From: Bacteriovorax sp. PP10
GTDB taxonomy: Bacteria > Bdellovibrionota > Bacteriovoracia > Bacteriovoracales > Bacteriovoracaceae
DNA: 64,000 nucleotides
Reading direction: 5' to 3'
Assembly (NCBI RefSeq): GCF_035013165.1
Contig: NZ_JAYGJQ010000001.1
Location: 186,001-250,000 of the forward strand
The position numbers and the translations under genes are program-made. This document shows positions 16,513 through 25,155 of the stretch, one piece after another. The notes under the pieces were generated by a model that saw only the letters and a list, made by a program, of their open reading frames with translations, did no database searches and was not told the DNA's origin. Positions within the stretch are counted from its first letter, which is position 1, and every line of letters begins with the position of its first letter.

Positions 16513-17427
16513 ATGAATAAATTTATCCAAGAGTTTCTAGGATCGGCCGACAGTTCTATTTTAGGTAAACAAACAGAAACTAAGTTAGCACTTTGTTGTT
16601 TTCTTTCTCACGGGCATTTATTAATCGAAGATGTACCAGGAATGGGAAAAACAACTTTTGCAAAGACGCTGGCAAAACTTCTCGATTTAACTTTTGCTCG
16701 CATTCAATTCACCAATGATCTTATGCCATCTGATCTCATTGGAATTCAAATCTTCGATGCGAAAGAAGGAAAATTTAATTTAGTTCACGGGCCAATCTTC
16801 CATCAATTTATTCTGGCCGATGAATTAAATCGTGGAACACCTAAAACTCAAAGTGCACTCTTGGAAGCGATGGAAGAAAAACAAGTCACACTTGATGGAA
16901 ACACTATCGAGCTTCCACATCCATTTTTTGTTGTGGCCACACAAAACCCTCGTTCACAAATTGGAACTCACCATTTACCAGAATCCCAACTTGATCGTTT
17001 TATGATGAAAATTAAAATTGGTTATCCTGATAGCCAGCATGAAAAACAAATCATCTCCAGTGATGCTCATCAAGATAACTATCACAACCTGAAGCCGGCC
17101 ATCACGGCCAGTGTTCTTGCCGATCTTTATCAAAGCGTAAAACAAGTAAAAGTTTCGGATGCACTACTTAATTATGTTATTTCTCTTTTAGAAAAATCTC
17201 GAATTAACAATTCTTTTCAAGGTCTAAGTCCTAGAGCTGGAAAAGATATTATTAAAGCAGCAAAGGCCTGGGCCTTTATCGAGGGAAGAGACTATGTTTT
17301 ACCGGATGATGTTCAAATGATTTTACCTTCGGTTGTCTCTCATCGATTATCGCCATTTCAAAATCAGTCATTCGATCTCGACAAAGAACTCACACTGAAG
17401 TTGATTCAATCAACGAAGGTTGATTAA
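16513..17427 (+). CDS. MoxR-type AAA+ ATPase
   Basis: 304 residues. Walker A VPGMGKTT is at 41-48, Walker B in FILADELNRG near 100, then TPKTQSALLEAMEE and the sensor block FVVATQNPRSQIGTHHLPESQLDRF, all typical of MoxR. These ATPases act as chaperones or remodelers for neighbouring VWA-type proteins. It heads a three-gene operon: DUF58 protein after five bases, then a transglutaminase-like membrane protein. That triad is widespread; its exact substrate is unknown. Confidence 0.93.
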   Translation: MNKFIQEFLGSADSSILGKQTETKLALCCFLSHGHLLIEDVPGMGKTTFAKTLAKLLDLTFARIQFTNDLMPSDLIGIQIFDAKEGKFNLVHGPIFHQFILADELNRGTPKTQSALLEAMEEKQVTLDGNTIELPHPFFVVATQNPRSQIGTHHLPESQLDRFMMKIKIGYPDSQHEKQIISSDAHQDNYHNLKPAITASVLADLYQSVKQVKVSDALLNYVISLLEKSRINNSFQGLSPRAGKDIIKAAKAWAFIEGRDYVLPDDVQMILPSVVSHRLSPFQNQSFDLDKELTLKLIQSTKVD

Positions 17428-17432
17428 ACGAC

Positions 17433-18350
17433 ATGGTAAATTGGTTCAAAAACTATTTTTACCAACGAGCTTCGAACTCTAAAAGAGTTCATCCGATTTA
17501 TATTCTCCCGACTCTAGATGGTTTAAAAGTTGTTGGACTCAACCTGATTTTATTAATCATGGGATTAGTTTATGCCAACAACTACGTTCTCTTATTTAAC
17601 TTCATTCTCTTTTGTCTTTTTCTTGGTTCAATGTTTTACACTCATTTTAACTTAAGTGGTCTGACTCTTAACTCTGCTCAATTTCCACCTCTTTTTGTAA
17701 ATGAGAATGGTGTTCTCAATCTGAATTTTACTTCGACAAACGCTCAAGGCCATTATTTTATTCGTCCATCCTTTAAAAGCTCACGAATTAAAATCAATGA
17801 ACCTCAAACGACATTTCCCATTTCTTCAAAAGAAAGCACGACGGTGAAAATTTCTGTCCAGGGCCTAAAACGTGGACAAGAAAACATTCAAACAATCTAC
17901 ATCGAGACATTATTTCCCTTTAACTTCTTTCGCTGTTTCACTTTTTTTAGAATTGATCAGAATTGCTTAATTTATCCAGAGCGCTCAGACCTAAGACTCC
18001 ATGATGAAGTCGAACTCATCGAAGAAAGTAGAGAAGAAGGTGACGATTTTATCATCCGTGAGTATCAAGTAGGAGATTCATTAAAAAGAATCGATTGGAA
18101 AAAACTGGCCCAGACAAATCGTTGGTACACTCGCCAGTTTCAAAGTGCTAAACCTAATCCAATTCTTCTCGTTTTAGATAAGACTCCTTTAGAAGAAACT
18201 TTAAAGTCGATTTGTTTTTCAATGCATATACTTCATCAGCAAAATATCAAATACGGATTAAAGTTAGAACAAAAGATCCTAATCTCCCCTGAAAATTCTC
18301 CTCGCCATTTAAATGATTGTTTAAGAGAGCTTGCCCGCTATGAAACTTAA
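17433..18350 (+). CDS. DUF58 (VWA-like) membrane-associated protein
   Basis: 305 residues. Two membrane segments (about 30-72) precede a soluble region. The DUF58 core appears as DFIIREYQVGDSLKRIDWKK followed by WYTRQF, with a VWA-like strand ILLVLDKTP near residue 245. DUF58 proteins are the usual partners of MoxR ATPases. It overlaps the following gene by 11 bases. Compared with many relatives it is short at the C-terminus. Confidence 0.88.
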   Translation: MVNWFKNYFYQRASNSKRVHPIYILPTLDGLKVVGLNLILLIMGLVYANNYVLLFNFILFCLFLGSMFYTHFNLSGLTLNSAQFPPLFVNENGVLNLNFTSTNAQGHYFIRPSFKSSRIKINEPQTTFPISSKESTTVKISVQGLKRGQENIQTIYIETLFPFNFFRCFTFFRIDQNCLIYPERSDLRLHDEVELIEESREEGDDFIIREYQVGDSLKRIDWKKLAQTNRWYTRQFQSAKPNPILLVLDKTPLEETLKSICFSMHILHQQNIKYGLKLEQKILISPENSPRHLNDCLRELARYET

Positions 18351-20199
18351 ACTCATTACCGCATTCATTATTGCAATCAACGTCTTGTTATTAATTCAAG
18401 ACATCCCTCCCAATATAATAATCCTGACAGTGGCAAGCCTTGCACTTTCTTTTATTGTGGCCGGTAAAAAACTTCGGACCTTTTTCAAAGTCGCTTTTTT
18501 AGTTGGAAGTATTGTTTTACTTCGCTACCACTTTAAAACACTTTTAGTTACTGAGTGTGGAGTGTCTTTTGCTCTTATTCTTTCATCCTTGAAATTCTGG
18601 GAACTCGATGAAGAGCGAGATCATTTCAATATGTTTTTAATTCTCTCTCTCTGCGAATGCTGTATCTTTCTTCTGAATCCAACTTTCGTCATCTTCTCTT
18701 TCGGTCTTGCAAAGATGCTTTTCTTTTTCTACTACATTTTAAAGATAAGAAATTATGATATCTCATTATTAAATCCCAAAAGATTGCTTCTTTTGGTCAC
18801 ACCTTCAATCATTCTTTCACTGATCTTGTTTTATACTTTTCCACGTTTCACTCAAGGGTTTGTGAACACCAGTGACATGCAGTACATTGTATCCGGTGGA
18901 AATTCCCGCATCGACTTTAAACAACTCGGTCCACTCAACACGTCCGGAGAAACAGCTTTTAAAACATTTGGATTAGGTGAGAGCAATCTCCCAGTCAAGC
19001 TTCTCTATTGGAGAACGGCCGTTTTATGGCACTTATCCAACCAGGAGTGGAGCACTTCAAATAGCAATTTAAGACAAGAGACACCAGTTCTGACAAATAC
19101 GAAATTAAAATATGACGTTGAAGTTTTTTCAAACTTAAAAGACTTAATGCCTGTTCTCGATGGAGTTTCTTCAGTTATAAATTCAAGTCTTCCTTATAAT
19201 TCATATAGTGATGGAAGTTATAAACTCAAAACTATTTCCAGAGCAAATTTAACTTACTCACTGGTAGGAACTTACGGCAACCGCTTACAAGAGAGCAGTG
19301 ATCTCATGTTAAAAAAAGGATTGAAGCTTAGATCACAACGTAAAGATGAAATCAGTAAGGCCTATTTCGCAAACGCAACAAACTCTCCTGTCGATGAAGA
19401 AAGACTTAAAGAACTCATCAAAATCTTCAAAGGAAAAATCTTTCAATATAGTACGACACCACCAATGTACAATACGGTTGAAGACTTTTTATTAACAGGT
19501 AAGGATGGTTACTGCAGTCACTTCGCTTCTGCTTTCACATACCTTGCACGTGTTTATAATCTTCCAGCAAGAATGGTCGTTGGATACCTTGGTGGTGAAT
19601 TAAATCCTTACGACAACTCAGTCTTAGTTAAAGAGATGGATGCTCATGCATGGGTAGAAGTATTTTTACAAAATAAAGGATGGGTGAAAGTTGATCCCAC
19701 AGCATTAGTGGCACCTGAGCGAATCACCATGAGTGCTCAGGAATTTAACAACAAGCTCAATCCTTATATTACGATTTTAAATTTCCAGATTAACCGTGAT
19801 CTTTTTAGTTCAGCTACACTTAATAATCTTTCACTATGGCTTGATTCATTAAACACAAAGTTCAGCACAGACATTCTCAATTTCGACCGCGAAAAACAGC
19901 TGGCCGTCCTGCGCTCGCTTACTCCGGGGAACCTTTCTGTTGGCTGGATTTTCGCTCTTTCCTTAAGTGCCTTCCTCATGATCTTCTGGCTTATCTTCTA
20001 TTTTTACGGAAAAAAGAAGGTTAACCCCAACCAAAAACGCTATCAGCGCTTTCTCAAAAAGATGCAATCGCACGGTCTTAGCAAGGCCCAATATGAAACA
20101 ATCTCCCAGTTTCAAATACGTTGCGCGAGAAACCTCCCAAGTGATGTAAATTATATTGATAGGGAAGTCGGCCATTATCTTGATTCCTTCTATAAATAG
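18340..20199 (+). CDS. Transglutaminase-like membrane protein (TgpA type)
   Basis: 619 residues from the ATG at 18340; a TTG three codons earlier is less likely. About five to six membrane segments occupy the first ~170 residues, followed by a large periplasmic part with a transglutaminase core: Cys in DGYCSHFASAF (about 391), His in DAHAWVEVF (about 435) and Asp in VDPT (about 450). A further membrane segment (about 530-550) and a cytoplasmic tail of the DUF4129 kind end the protein. It completes the MoxR-DUF58-TgpA triad. The triad of catalytic residues is intact; its substrate is unknown. Confidence 0.9.
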   Translation: MKLKLITAFIIAINVLLLIQDIPPNIIILTVASLALSFIVAGKKLRTFFKVAFLVGSIVLLRYHFKTLLVTECGVSFALILSSLKFWELDEERDHFNMFLILSLCECCIFLLNPTFVIFSFGLAKMLFFFYYILKIRNYDISLLNPKRLLLLVTPSIILSLILFYTFPRFTQGFVNTSDMQYIVSGGNSRIDFKQLGPLNTSGETAFKTFGLGESNLPVKLLYWRTAVLWHLSNQEWSTSNSNLRQETPVLTNTKLKYDVEVFSNLKDLMPVLDGVSSVINSSLPYNSYSDGSYKLKTISRANLTYSLVGTYGNRLQESSDLMLKKGLKLRSQRKDEISKAYFANATNSPVDEERLKELIKIFKGKIFQYSTTPPMYNTVEDFLLTGKDGYCSHFASAFTYLARVYNLPARMVVGYLGGELNPYDNSVLVKEMDAHAWVEVFLQNKGWVKVDPTALVAPERITMSAQEFNNKLNPYITILNFQINRDLFSSATLNNLSLWLDSLNTKFSTDILNFDREKQLAVLRSLTPGNLSVGWIFALSLSAFLMIFWLIFYFYGKKKVNPNQKRYQRFLKKMQSHGLSKAQYETISQFQIRCARNLPSDVNYIDREVGHYLDSFYK

Positions 20200-20234
20200 T
20201 TGCTTCTTCGCAGCAAAGATTGTAGGTTCAAAAA

Positions 20235-21566
20235 ATGAAGAAAGACCTCCCAAAAACATTCGCTGAACTAAAACTTATGGACCCTTTAAAGCTTGCACTT
20301 GAGGAAGCTGGATATACACATCCAACTCCAATTCAGGCCGAAGCTATTCCAAGTCTTCTCGATGGAAAAGATTTATTAGGGTGTGCTCAAACAGGTACAG
20401 GTAAAACTGCGGCCTTCGCACTTCCAATTCTTCACCGTCTAGTTCAAGCAAACAAAAAAGCATCTCCAAGACACGCACGCGTTTTAGTTTTAACTCCAAC
20501 ACGTGAGTTAGCGATTCAGGTTCATGAAAGTTTCGCGACATATGGAAAAAATCTTAAACTTAAATACGCTGTCGTTTTCGGCGGTGTTGGTCAGACTCCT
20601 CAAGTTAGAGCTGTGTCTCACGGAGTAGATGTTCTTGTAGCAACTCCAGGGCGTCTAATGGATTTAATCGAACAAGGTTATATCAAATTAGGTGAGCTTG
20701 AAGTTTTCGTTTTAGATGAAGCCGACAGAATGTTAGATATGGGATTCATTCACGACATTAAAAAAGTCCTGAAGCTTCTTCCTGCAAAAAGACACAACCT
20801 TTTCTTCTCAGCGACAATGCCTCCGGTAATTGAAAAACTTGCTAACTCAATCCTGGTTAACCCAGTTAGAGTTGAAGTCACTCCGGTTTCATCGACAGCT
20901 GAATTAATCTCTCAATCTGTTATGTTCGTAGACCGCGAAAATAAACGCGCTCTACTTAATCATATTCTTGCTAGTGACGCTTTCACACGTGTCATCGTTT
21001 TCTCTCGTACAAAACACGGAGCAAACAAGATTTCTGAATTCCTGGAAAAAAACGGAATTATTTCTGAAGCTATCCACGGAAACAAATCTCAATCAGCAAG
21101 ACAACGTGCTCTTGATAACTTCAAGTCAGGTGCAACTCGCGTTTTAATTGCTACTGATATTGCAGCAAGAGGAATCGACGTTGATAACATCTCTCACGTA
21201 ATCAACTACGACCTTCCAAACGAAAGCGAAAGTTATGTTCACCGTATCGGTAGAACGGCCAGAGCTGGAACAAGTGGTATTGCCATTTCATTCTGTGATG
21301 CTGAAGAAAAAGCATTTTTAAAAGACATTGAAAAACTAATTGGAAAATCTATTCCAGTTATTAGTGAACAACCATACCATTCTGAAAAAGTTGTTGAAGC
21401 AAGACTGATGTCATCTTCTAAAGCAAAAGCTTTAATCGATGGCGAAGATAAGAAGCCTCGCAATCCACATGCACGCAGACCAGCAAGAGGTGGACGCCCA
21501 TCTTCAGGGAAAGCTCCTGCAGGTAGACACAACGATAGAGGCCCTCAAGCAAGCAAAAAAAGATAA
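20235..21566 (+). CDS. rhlE: DEAD-box RNA helicase, RhlE-like
   Basis: 443 residues. Motifs in order: Q motif (PTPIQ), AQTGTGKT (51-58), PTRELAIQ, TPGRLMD, DEAD, SAT, then VLIATDIAARGIDVD and HRIGRTARAG. The C-terminal ~40 residues are Arg/Gly/Pro-rich and basic, as in RhlE, likely an RNA-binding tail. Such helicases unwind short RNA duplexes in ribosome assembly, mRNA decay and cold adaptation. It is followed by two RRM proteins, supporting a shared RNA-handling role. The start has no clear Shine-Dalgarno sequence. Confidence 0.92.
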   Translation: MKKDLPKTFAELKLMDPLKLALEEAGYTHPTPIQAEAIPSLLDGKDLLGCAQTGTGKTAAFALPILHRLVQANKKASPRHARVLVLTPTRELAIQVHESFATYGKNLKLKYAVVFGGVGQTPQVRAVSHGVDVLVATPGRLMDLIEQGYIKLGELEVFVLDEADRMLDMGFIHDIKKVLKLLPAKRHNLFFSATMPPVIEKLANSILVNPVRVEVTPVSSTAELISQSVMFVDRENKRALLNHILASDAFTRVIVFSRTKHGANKISEFLEKNGIISEAIHGNKSQSARQRALDNFKSGATRVLIATDIAARGIDVDNISHVINYDLPNESESYVHRIGRTARAGTSGIAISFCDAEEKAFLKDIEKLIGKSIPVISEQPYHSEKVVEARLMSSSKAKALIDGEDKKPRNPHARRPARGGRPSSGKAPAGRHNDRGPQASKKR

Positions 21567-21571
21567 TCGAC

Positions 21572-21607
21572 ATTGCGCTTATTCGTAGGCGCAATCACGA
21601 CTATTTT
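21572..21607 (+). terminator. Probable terminator of the helicase gene
   Basis: ATTGCGC and GCGCAAT form a perfect seven-pair stem with a 10-base loop directly after the stop codon. The T-run (five T) comes seven bases later, so it may be weak. Confidence 0.55.
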
Positions 21608-21890
21608 TGTCAGTATTTTCTTATTTAAAAATCCTAAATATCCTTCATTATTAAAGCACTTTTAATAGGCATTAAAGGCCATCAAATCACGTCAAAGTCC
21701 TGATTATTTATCGGGTTTCTTTGCCTTAACTTAATTTATTGAGTGGCTTGTTTAAATTTGAGTTTTAGTGATAGTATTATCACGGGCACTCTGTTAGGGT
21801 GCTCGTAGAAAATGTCAGTCGCATTTAAGATTAGTGGTCCAGTTATTCGGCTCTCCTCTTTAGCGGCCCCAACGCCTTAAGGAGGTAATT
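21608..21890 (+). promoter_or_regulatory. Gene-free stretch with the structured leader of the RRM gene
   Basis: No coding region is visible in this 283-base stretch. TATTAT at 21775 is a plausible -10 without a good -35. Downstream, GGGCAC/GTGCTC forms a hairpin (21784-21806). TCTCCT (21852-21857) can pair with the exceptionally strong ribosome site AGGAGG (21880-21885), which would hide the site of the RRM gene. This layout suggests control at the translation level, possibly by temperature, but only pairing by eye supports it. Confidence 0.45.
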
Positions 21891-22220
21891 ATGGGTAGAA
21901 AACTTTATGTAGGAAATCTTCCTTACACAACTAACGATGCTATTCTTAGACAAAAGTTCGAAGAAGTAGGAACTGTTGATTCGTCAAAAGTTATTACTGA
22001 TCGCGAAACTGGTAGATCTAAAGGTTTCGGATTCATCGAAATGTCGACTGATGAAGAAGCAGAAGATGCTATCTCTAAGTTCCACGGTTCAGAATTCGAA
22101 GGTCGTCCAATGACTGTTTCTGAAGCGAAGCCAATGACTCCAAACGATTCTCGCGGTGGCGGATCTCGTGGTGGTTTCGGTGGTGGAAGAGACGGTGGTG
22201 GTTCACGTAACCGTTACTAA
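21891..22220 (+). CDS. Glycine-rich RRM RNA-binding protein
   Basis: 109 residues. One RRM occupies residues 3-82: RNP2 is LYVGNLP (5-11) and RNP1 is KGFGFIEM (44-51), with the aromatic residues needed to stack on RNA. The tail is Gly/Arg-rich (RGGGSRGGFGGGRDGGG), like cold-induced glycine-rich RNA-binding proteins of plants and cyanobacteria. Single-RRM proteins of this kind are uncommon in proteobacteria. AAGGAGGT ahead of the ATG is a consensus ribosome site. Three hairpins follow the gene. Confidence 0.93.
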   Translation: MGRKLYVGNLPYTTNDAILRQKFEEVGTVDSSKVITDRETGRSKGFGFIEMSTDEEAEDAISKFHGSEFEGRPMTVSEAKPMTPNDSRGGGSRGGFGGGRDGGGSRNRY

Positions 22221-22226
22221 GACCGA

Positions 22227-22289
22227 AAAAGTTCCATAGGAACTTTTACTTCTTCAAAAAGCTTAATACACTGTATTGGTTTTTTAAGA
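22227..22289 (+). terminator. Two consecutive terminator-like hairpins after the RRM gene
   Basis: The first is a perfect nine-pair stem AAAAGTTCC/GGAACTTTT with an ATA loop (22227-22247). The second has AATAC/GTATT at its core (22265-22277) with outer A/T pairs and six T following. The first, symmetrical, could act in either direction. Confidence 0.5.
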
Positions 22290-22334
22290 GTTCGGGCATC
22301 TGCTGATTGTTTTACCAAAACAAAAAGAAATAAG

Positions 22335-22362
22335 GGGTCATCGCAAGATGGCCCTTTTTTTT
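22335..22362 (+). terminator. Strong intrinsic terminator
   Basis: GGGTCATC and GATGGCCC make an eight-pair stem around GCAA, followed by eight T. It ends the RRM transcript before the next small gene. Confidence 0.9.
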
Positions 22363-22389
22363 ATCCATTTTTGTGATTAGGATTCTCTC

Positions 22390-22563
22390 ATGGAAATCAC
22401 ATGTCACTTTTGTTTCGAAAAAATTAACTTAGAACTCTTTATTGAAGAAGGCGAAAAGCAAGACTTCATCATGGACTGCGAAGTGTGCTGTCATCCGCTG
22501 CACATTACTGCTGAATGGAATGAGGAAGAAGAAGAGTTTGAAGTGGAAGTTGATGCTGGGTAA
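22390..22563 (+). CDS. Cysteine-rich CPXCG-type mini-protein
   Basis: 57 residues. Two cysteine pairs, C5-x-x-C8 and C30-x-x-C33 (followed by C34), match the small CPXCG-type family of putative zinc ribbons; the rest is very acidic, ending in a Glu-rich tail. AGGA lies about ten bases before the ATG. It is convergent with the second RRM gene, four bases apart. Function unknown in the family. It sits in the RNA-handling cluster, which may be chance. Coding is supported by the family-like cysteine spacing over the full length. Confidence 0.75.
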   Translation: MEITCHFCFEKINLELFIEEGEKQDFIMDCEVCCHPLHITAEWNEEEEEFEVEVDAG

Positions 22564-22567
22564 TTAC

Positions 22568-22825
22568 TTAGTGTAAGAGCGGCTTTTTGGCCTCTGTGAC
22601 GTTAATCAAGCGTCCATCTATAACAGAACCATTAAGACTCATGATCGCTTTCTCAGCCTCCTCTGATGAGGCCATCTCTACAAAAGCAAATCCCATTGAA
22701 CGATGAGTTTCTCTATCTGTTATAACTTTCGCTGAATACACAATTCCATATTTCGCAAATTGCTCCGCTAACATTTCATTAGCGACATTATTTGAAAGAT
22801 TACCTACATAAATTTTTTGTGACAT
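22568..22825 (-). CDS. Second single-RRM RNA-binding protein
   Basis: 85 residues, essentially one RRM: RNP2 IYVGNLS (5-11) and RNP1 MGFAFVEM (about 44-51). It is clearly related to the RRM protein encoded at 21891 (shared VITDRET block and overall spacing) but lacks the glycine-rich tail, so the pair looks like an old duplication with divergent ends. AAGGGAG precedes the ATG. Likely an RNA chaperone or mRNA-binding regulator. Confidence 0.93.
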   Translation of the reverse strand: MSQKIYVGNLSNNVANEMLAEQFAKYGIVYSAKVITDRETHRSMGFAFVEMASSEEAEKAIMSLNGSVIDGRLINVTEAKKPLLH

Positions 22826-22856
22826 TGAAACTCCCTTATGAAGTTTATTAATCTAC

Positions 22857-22894
22857 TAAAAAACATCCTCACTAAGATCTATATCTAGAGTGAG
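22857..22894 (-). terminator. Candidate terminator after the response-regulator gene
   Basis: On the minus strand CTCACT and AGTGAG close a stem that also holds AGAT/ATCT, followed by GATG and six T (down to 22857). A second inverted repeat, CCTTGATA/TATCAAGG, lies just upstream at 22906-22928 and could be an operator or part of the same structure. Confidence 0.5.
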
Positions 22895-22990
22895 TTTAAT
22901 GTATTCCTTGATAATATACATATCAAGGGCATTTCATTGTATTGATTTTAAATTAAAGAATAATGAAGTCGATCAGAAGCTTGCCTTAAT

Positions 22991-23683
22991 CTAATATAGT
23001 TCGATCTTGTACCCAACGCTTCGCACGGATGTAAGGTTCACACCATAATCAACAATCTTCTTTCTTAGTCCACTAATATGAGTGTCTACCGAACGTAGAT
23101 AACTCTCATCTTCGTTTCTCCAGATGTCTTCAAAGATTTGTTCACGTGAAAAAATTGTTCCTGGATGACGAACAAGTTTCACAAGGATTTTAAATTCTTT
23201 TGGAGTCAGGTCAATATCGACTTTTTCATTCGTGTCTTTATTTTTTCCCGTTACTTTCATCGTGTTCACATCAATCATCAAGCGACCGCGTGACCAGACA
23301 TCAGCGTTTCCTCTTTTCTTTAAATGCTTATCGATCATGGCCTCAAAAACAAGAGGACGAATTGGCTTTTGAATAAAATCATCTACAAGAATTTTATGAC
23401 TGAAAACTTCATCTTCAATCTTGCGACTTCCTGTAAGCATGATTTTTGTTGCATCAACTGCGATGTTATTTTGCTTTAAATAATCCATCAGTTTGAAACC
23501 AGTTGTTTCATCAAGATTGATATCAATAATCAAAATGTCGTATGTTTTCTTTTTAAGAAGTTCCAACGCCACTTCTGCACTGATTGCGCAATCAAGTTCA
23601 ATAGGAGGAGTAAGCGATAGTTTTACAATCCTGTGTAGATCAACATCGTCATCGATAAGTAGGATTTTTGCATTGTGATTCAT
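22991..23683 (-). CDS. OmpR/PhoB-type response regulator, orphan
   Basis: 230 residues. The receiver domain has the acidic cluster DDD (11-13), phospho-acceptor D54 in LIIDINL, Thr in MLTGSRK and Lys in QKPIRP. The winged-helix output domain contains LTPKEFKILVKLVRHPG, REQIFEDIW, RSVDTHISGLRKKI and a final VRSVGYKIE, as in OmpR-type DNA binders. No histidine kinase gene is adjacent, so its sensor lies elsewhere. A structured 120-base spacer separates it from the secreted-protein gene upstream. Confidence 0.93.
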   Translation of the reverse strand: MNHNAKILLIDDDVDLHRIVKLSLTPPIELDCAISAEVALELLKKKTYDILIIDINLDETTGFKLMDYLKQNNIAVDATKIMLTGSRKIEDEVFSHKILVDDFIQKPIRPLVFEAMIDKHLKKRGNADVWSRGRLMIDVNTMKVTGKNKDTNEKVDIDLTPKEFKILVKLVRHPGTIFSREQIFEDIWRNEDESYLRSVDTHISGLRKKIVDYGVNLTSVRSVGYKIELY

Positions 23684-23715
23684 ATCTAAATAATAAGCGT
23701 TACTTCAATATTGTT

Positions 23716-23790
23716 CAAGGTGAACTTAAATTTATGGCCTCATTTTTAGTTAGACGCCGCTAGATTCGACGCTGAAGCCATTTCACCTTG
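23716..23790 (-). promoter_or_regulatory. Interrupted inverted repeat ahead of the response-regulator gene
   Basis: CAAGGTGAA (23716-23724) and ATGGC (23734-23738) pair with GCCAT-TTCACCTTG (23777-23790), a 14-pair stem with a nine-base bulge on one side. On the minus strand AAGGTG followed by an ATG also opens an 11-codon frame inside the loop. Whether either is used is unknown. Confidence 0.35.
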
Positions 23791-23804
23791 CCGCTCATGG
23801 TAAT

Positions 23805-24305
23805 TTATTCTGAAAATTCCACTGTAAATGCTCCAACCTGTCCATATGCACTCATGCCTTTCCACAACCTAAGCTTTCCATTCAATGACTGAAAAACTGT
23901 CTGCTCTGGACCTGGTTCACTTGATTTAACAAAGAGGTTAGCAATTCTTGGAGCTGCGTAACTATCGATCACTTCAAATTTCACATAACCTTGTTCGTAA
24001 TTGATAATTGTTAAAATGCCCGGAATGAATTTGATCGTGCAAGTTGTTGCATTAGAAGTTTTAGACTGCACACACATCAAATCTAAAATGGGCTCTCTCA
24101 TTCTCGTTAGAAGAATTGATTTTCTAACTACAGTTAATCCATCTTCTGGTTCAACATTCATGGCCTCATATAACGATTGAGCATCTGAATCCATACCATG
24201 GATAGTTACTGAGACACCTGCATCACCTGGTTGATATTGAACAGTCGTTTCAGCATAGGTAAATGTAGTTACACAAAAAATGGCCAGTGTTAAAAGAAAC
24301 TTCAT
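23805..24305 (-). CDS. Small secreted protein of unknown function
   Basis: 166 residues with a clear signal peptide cut after TYA. The mature part is mostly beta-like, with two cysteines (in LMCVQS and TTCTIKF) that could form one disulfide, and a C-terminal half with LFVKSSEPGPEQTVFQ. No family is recognised. It lies downstream of the Bax-inhibitor-like gene (73 bases) and upstream of the response regulator on the same strand. Confidence 0.65.
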   Translation of the reverse strand: MKFLLTLAIFCVTTFTYAETTVQYQPGDAGVSVTIHGMDSDAQSLYEAMNVEPEDGLTVVRKSILLTRMREPILDLMCVQSKTSNATTCTIKFIPGILTIINYEQGYVKFEVIDSYAAPRIANLFVKSSEPGPEQTVFQSLNGKLRLWKGMSAYGQVGAFTVEFSE

Positions 24306-24378
24306 AAAGACTCCATAGACTGAAATTTAAATTCCAGTCTATAAAATATCTTTAATTATAAGAATTCGACAAGTTGAT

Positions 24379-25092
24379 TTAGTCTTTTTTCCCACGGAAG
24401 CGCGCGATTAAAAAAAGAATGGCCAGATATATCCAGGCAATATCAAGCAGAAGATCAATGGCAAAACGCCATGACTGATCTTCCGATAAATGATGAGAGT
24501 CAATTTTTTGATCAATAATATTTAAGTCAATTGAGAAAACTAAGTATCCCAAAAGCATCACTAAAACATTAACGACGATAACTGACGTACTCGCGCCATT
24601 TATAAGTGAGCGCCAATCTAATACAATAATACTTAAAATAAAATCAGCCGTGAGAATCCACAATATTGTATTGAAAATAAAAACTGTAAATTGCAGGAAT
24701 TTATTATTCACTTTGATGTATTTATTTTTATAAAGATAGACCACTGAGAGAGTCGTTATGAAAGTTGCAAGAATCGCCTGACTAACTAAACCAGGAACTC
24801 CTCTTTCTAAAACACCTGACATCGATCCTAAAAAGATACCTGCACAGACTGACATCGCCAGTGCTATTGGCATAACCCTTACACGATCCTTCAGCATATA
24901 TAATCCACCCAAGAGAAATGGACTCAGGATTGATGGTATGCCCATGCCATTGGCGATTTCGTCACCAACGATATTTACAGCCAGAATTTTCCAATAGGCG
25001 AATGCTGTTATGAAACTTATGAAAAGTAGGAGAAGTGTTTTATTTTTAACTTGGGTTAAAGCAATACTGCTTTCGTTTTCATTGGGAATCAT
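24379..25092 (-). CDS. Bax inhibitor-1/YccA-like membrane protein
   Basis: 237 residues with about seven membrane segments. The stretch SGVLERGVPGLVSQAILATF and the following VVYLYKNKYIKV match the pattern of the bacterial Bax-inhibitor-like family, in which a pore-lining helix carries a PG-x-V-x-QA motif. The C-terminal part, with an IDLNIIDQKI block, a DQSW and a last membrane helix ending in RFRGKK, also agrees. Members are thought to act as calcium leak channels or modulators of membrane proteolysis. The family call is by eye and moderately sure. Confidence 0.68.
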   Translation of the reverse strand: MIPNENESSIALTQVKNKTLLLLFISFITAFAYWKILAVNIVGDEIANGMGIPSILSPFLLGGLYMLKDRVRVMPIALAMSVCAGIFLGSMSGVLERGVPGLVSQAILATFITTLSVVYLYKNKYIKVNNKFLQFTVFIFNTILWILTADFILSIIVLDWRSLINGASTSVIVVNVLVMLLGYLVFSIDLNIIDQKIDSHHLSEDQSWRFAIDLLLDIAWIYLAILFLIARFRGKKD

Positions 25093-25155
25093 CTTTCACT
25101 CCATATTAATTTATACAAATTATATACGAATTAAAAAATTGAGCACCTAGGAAAT

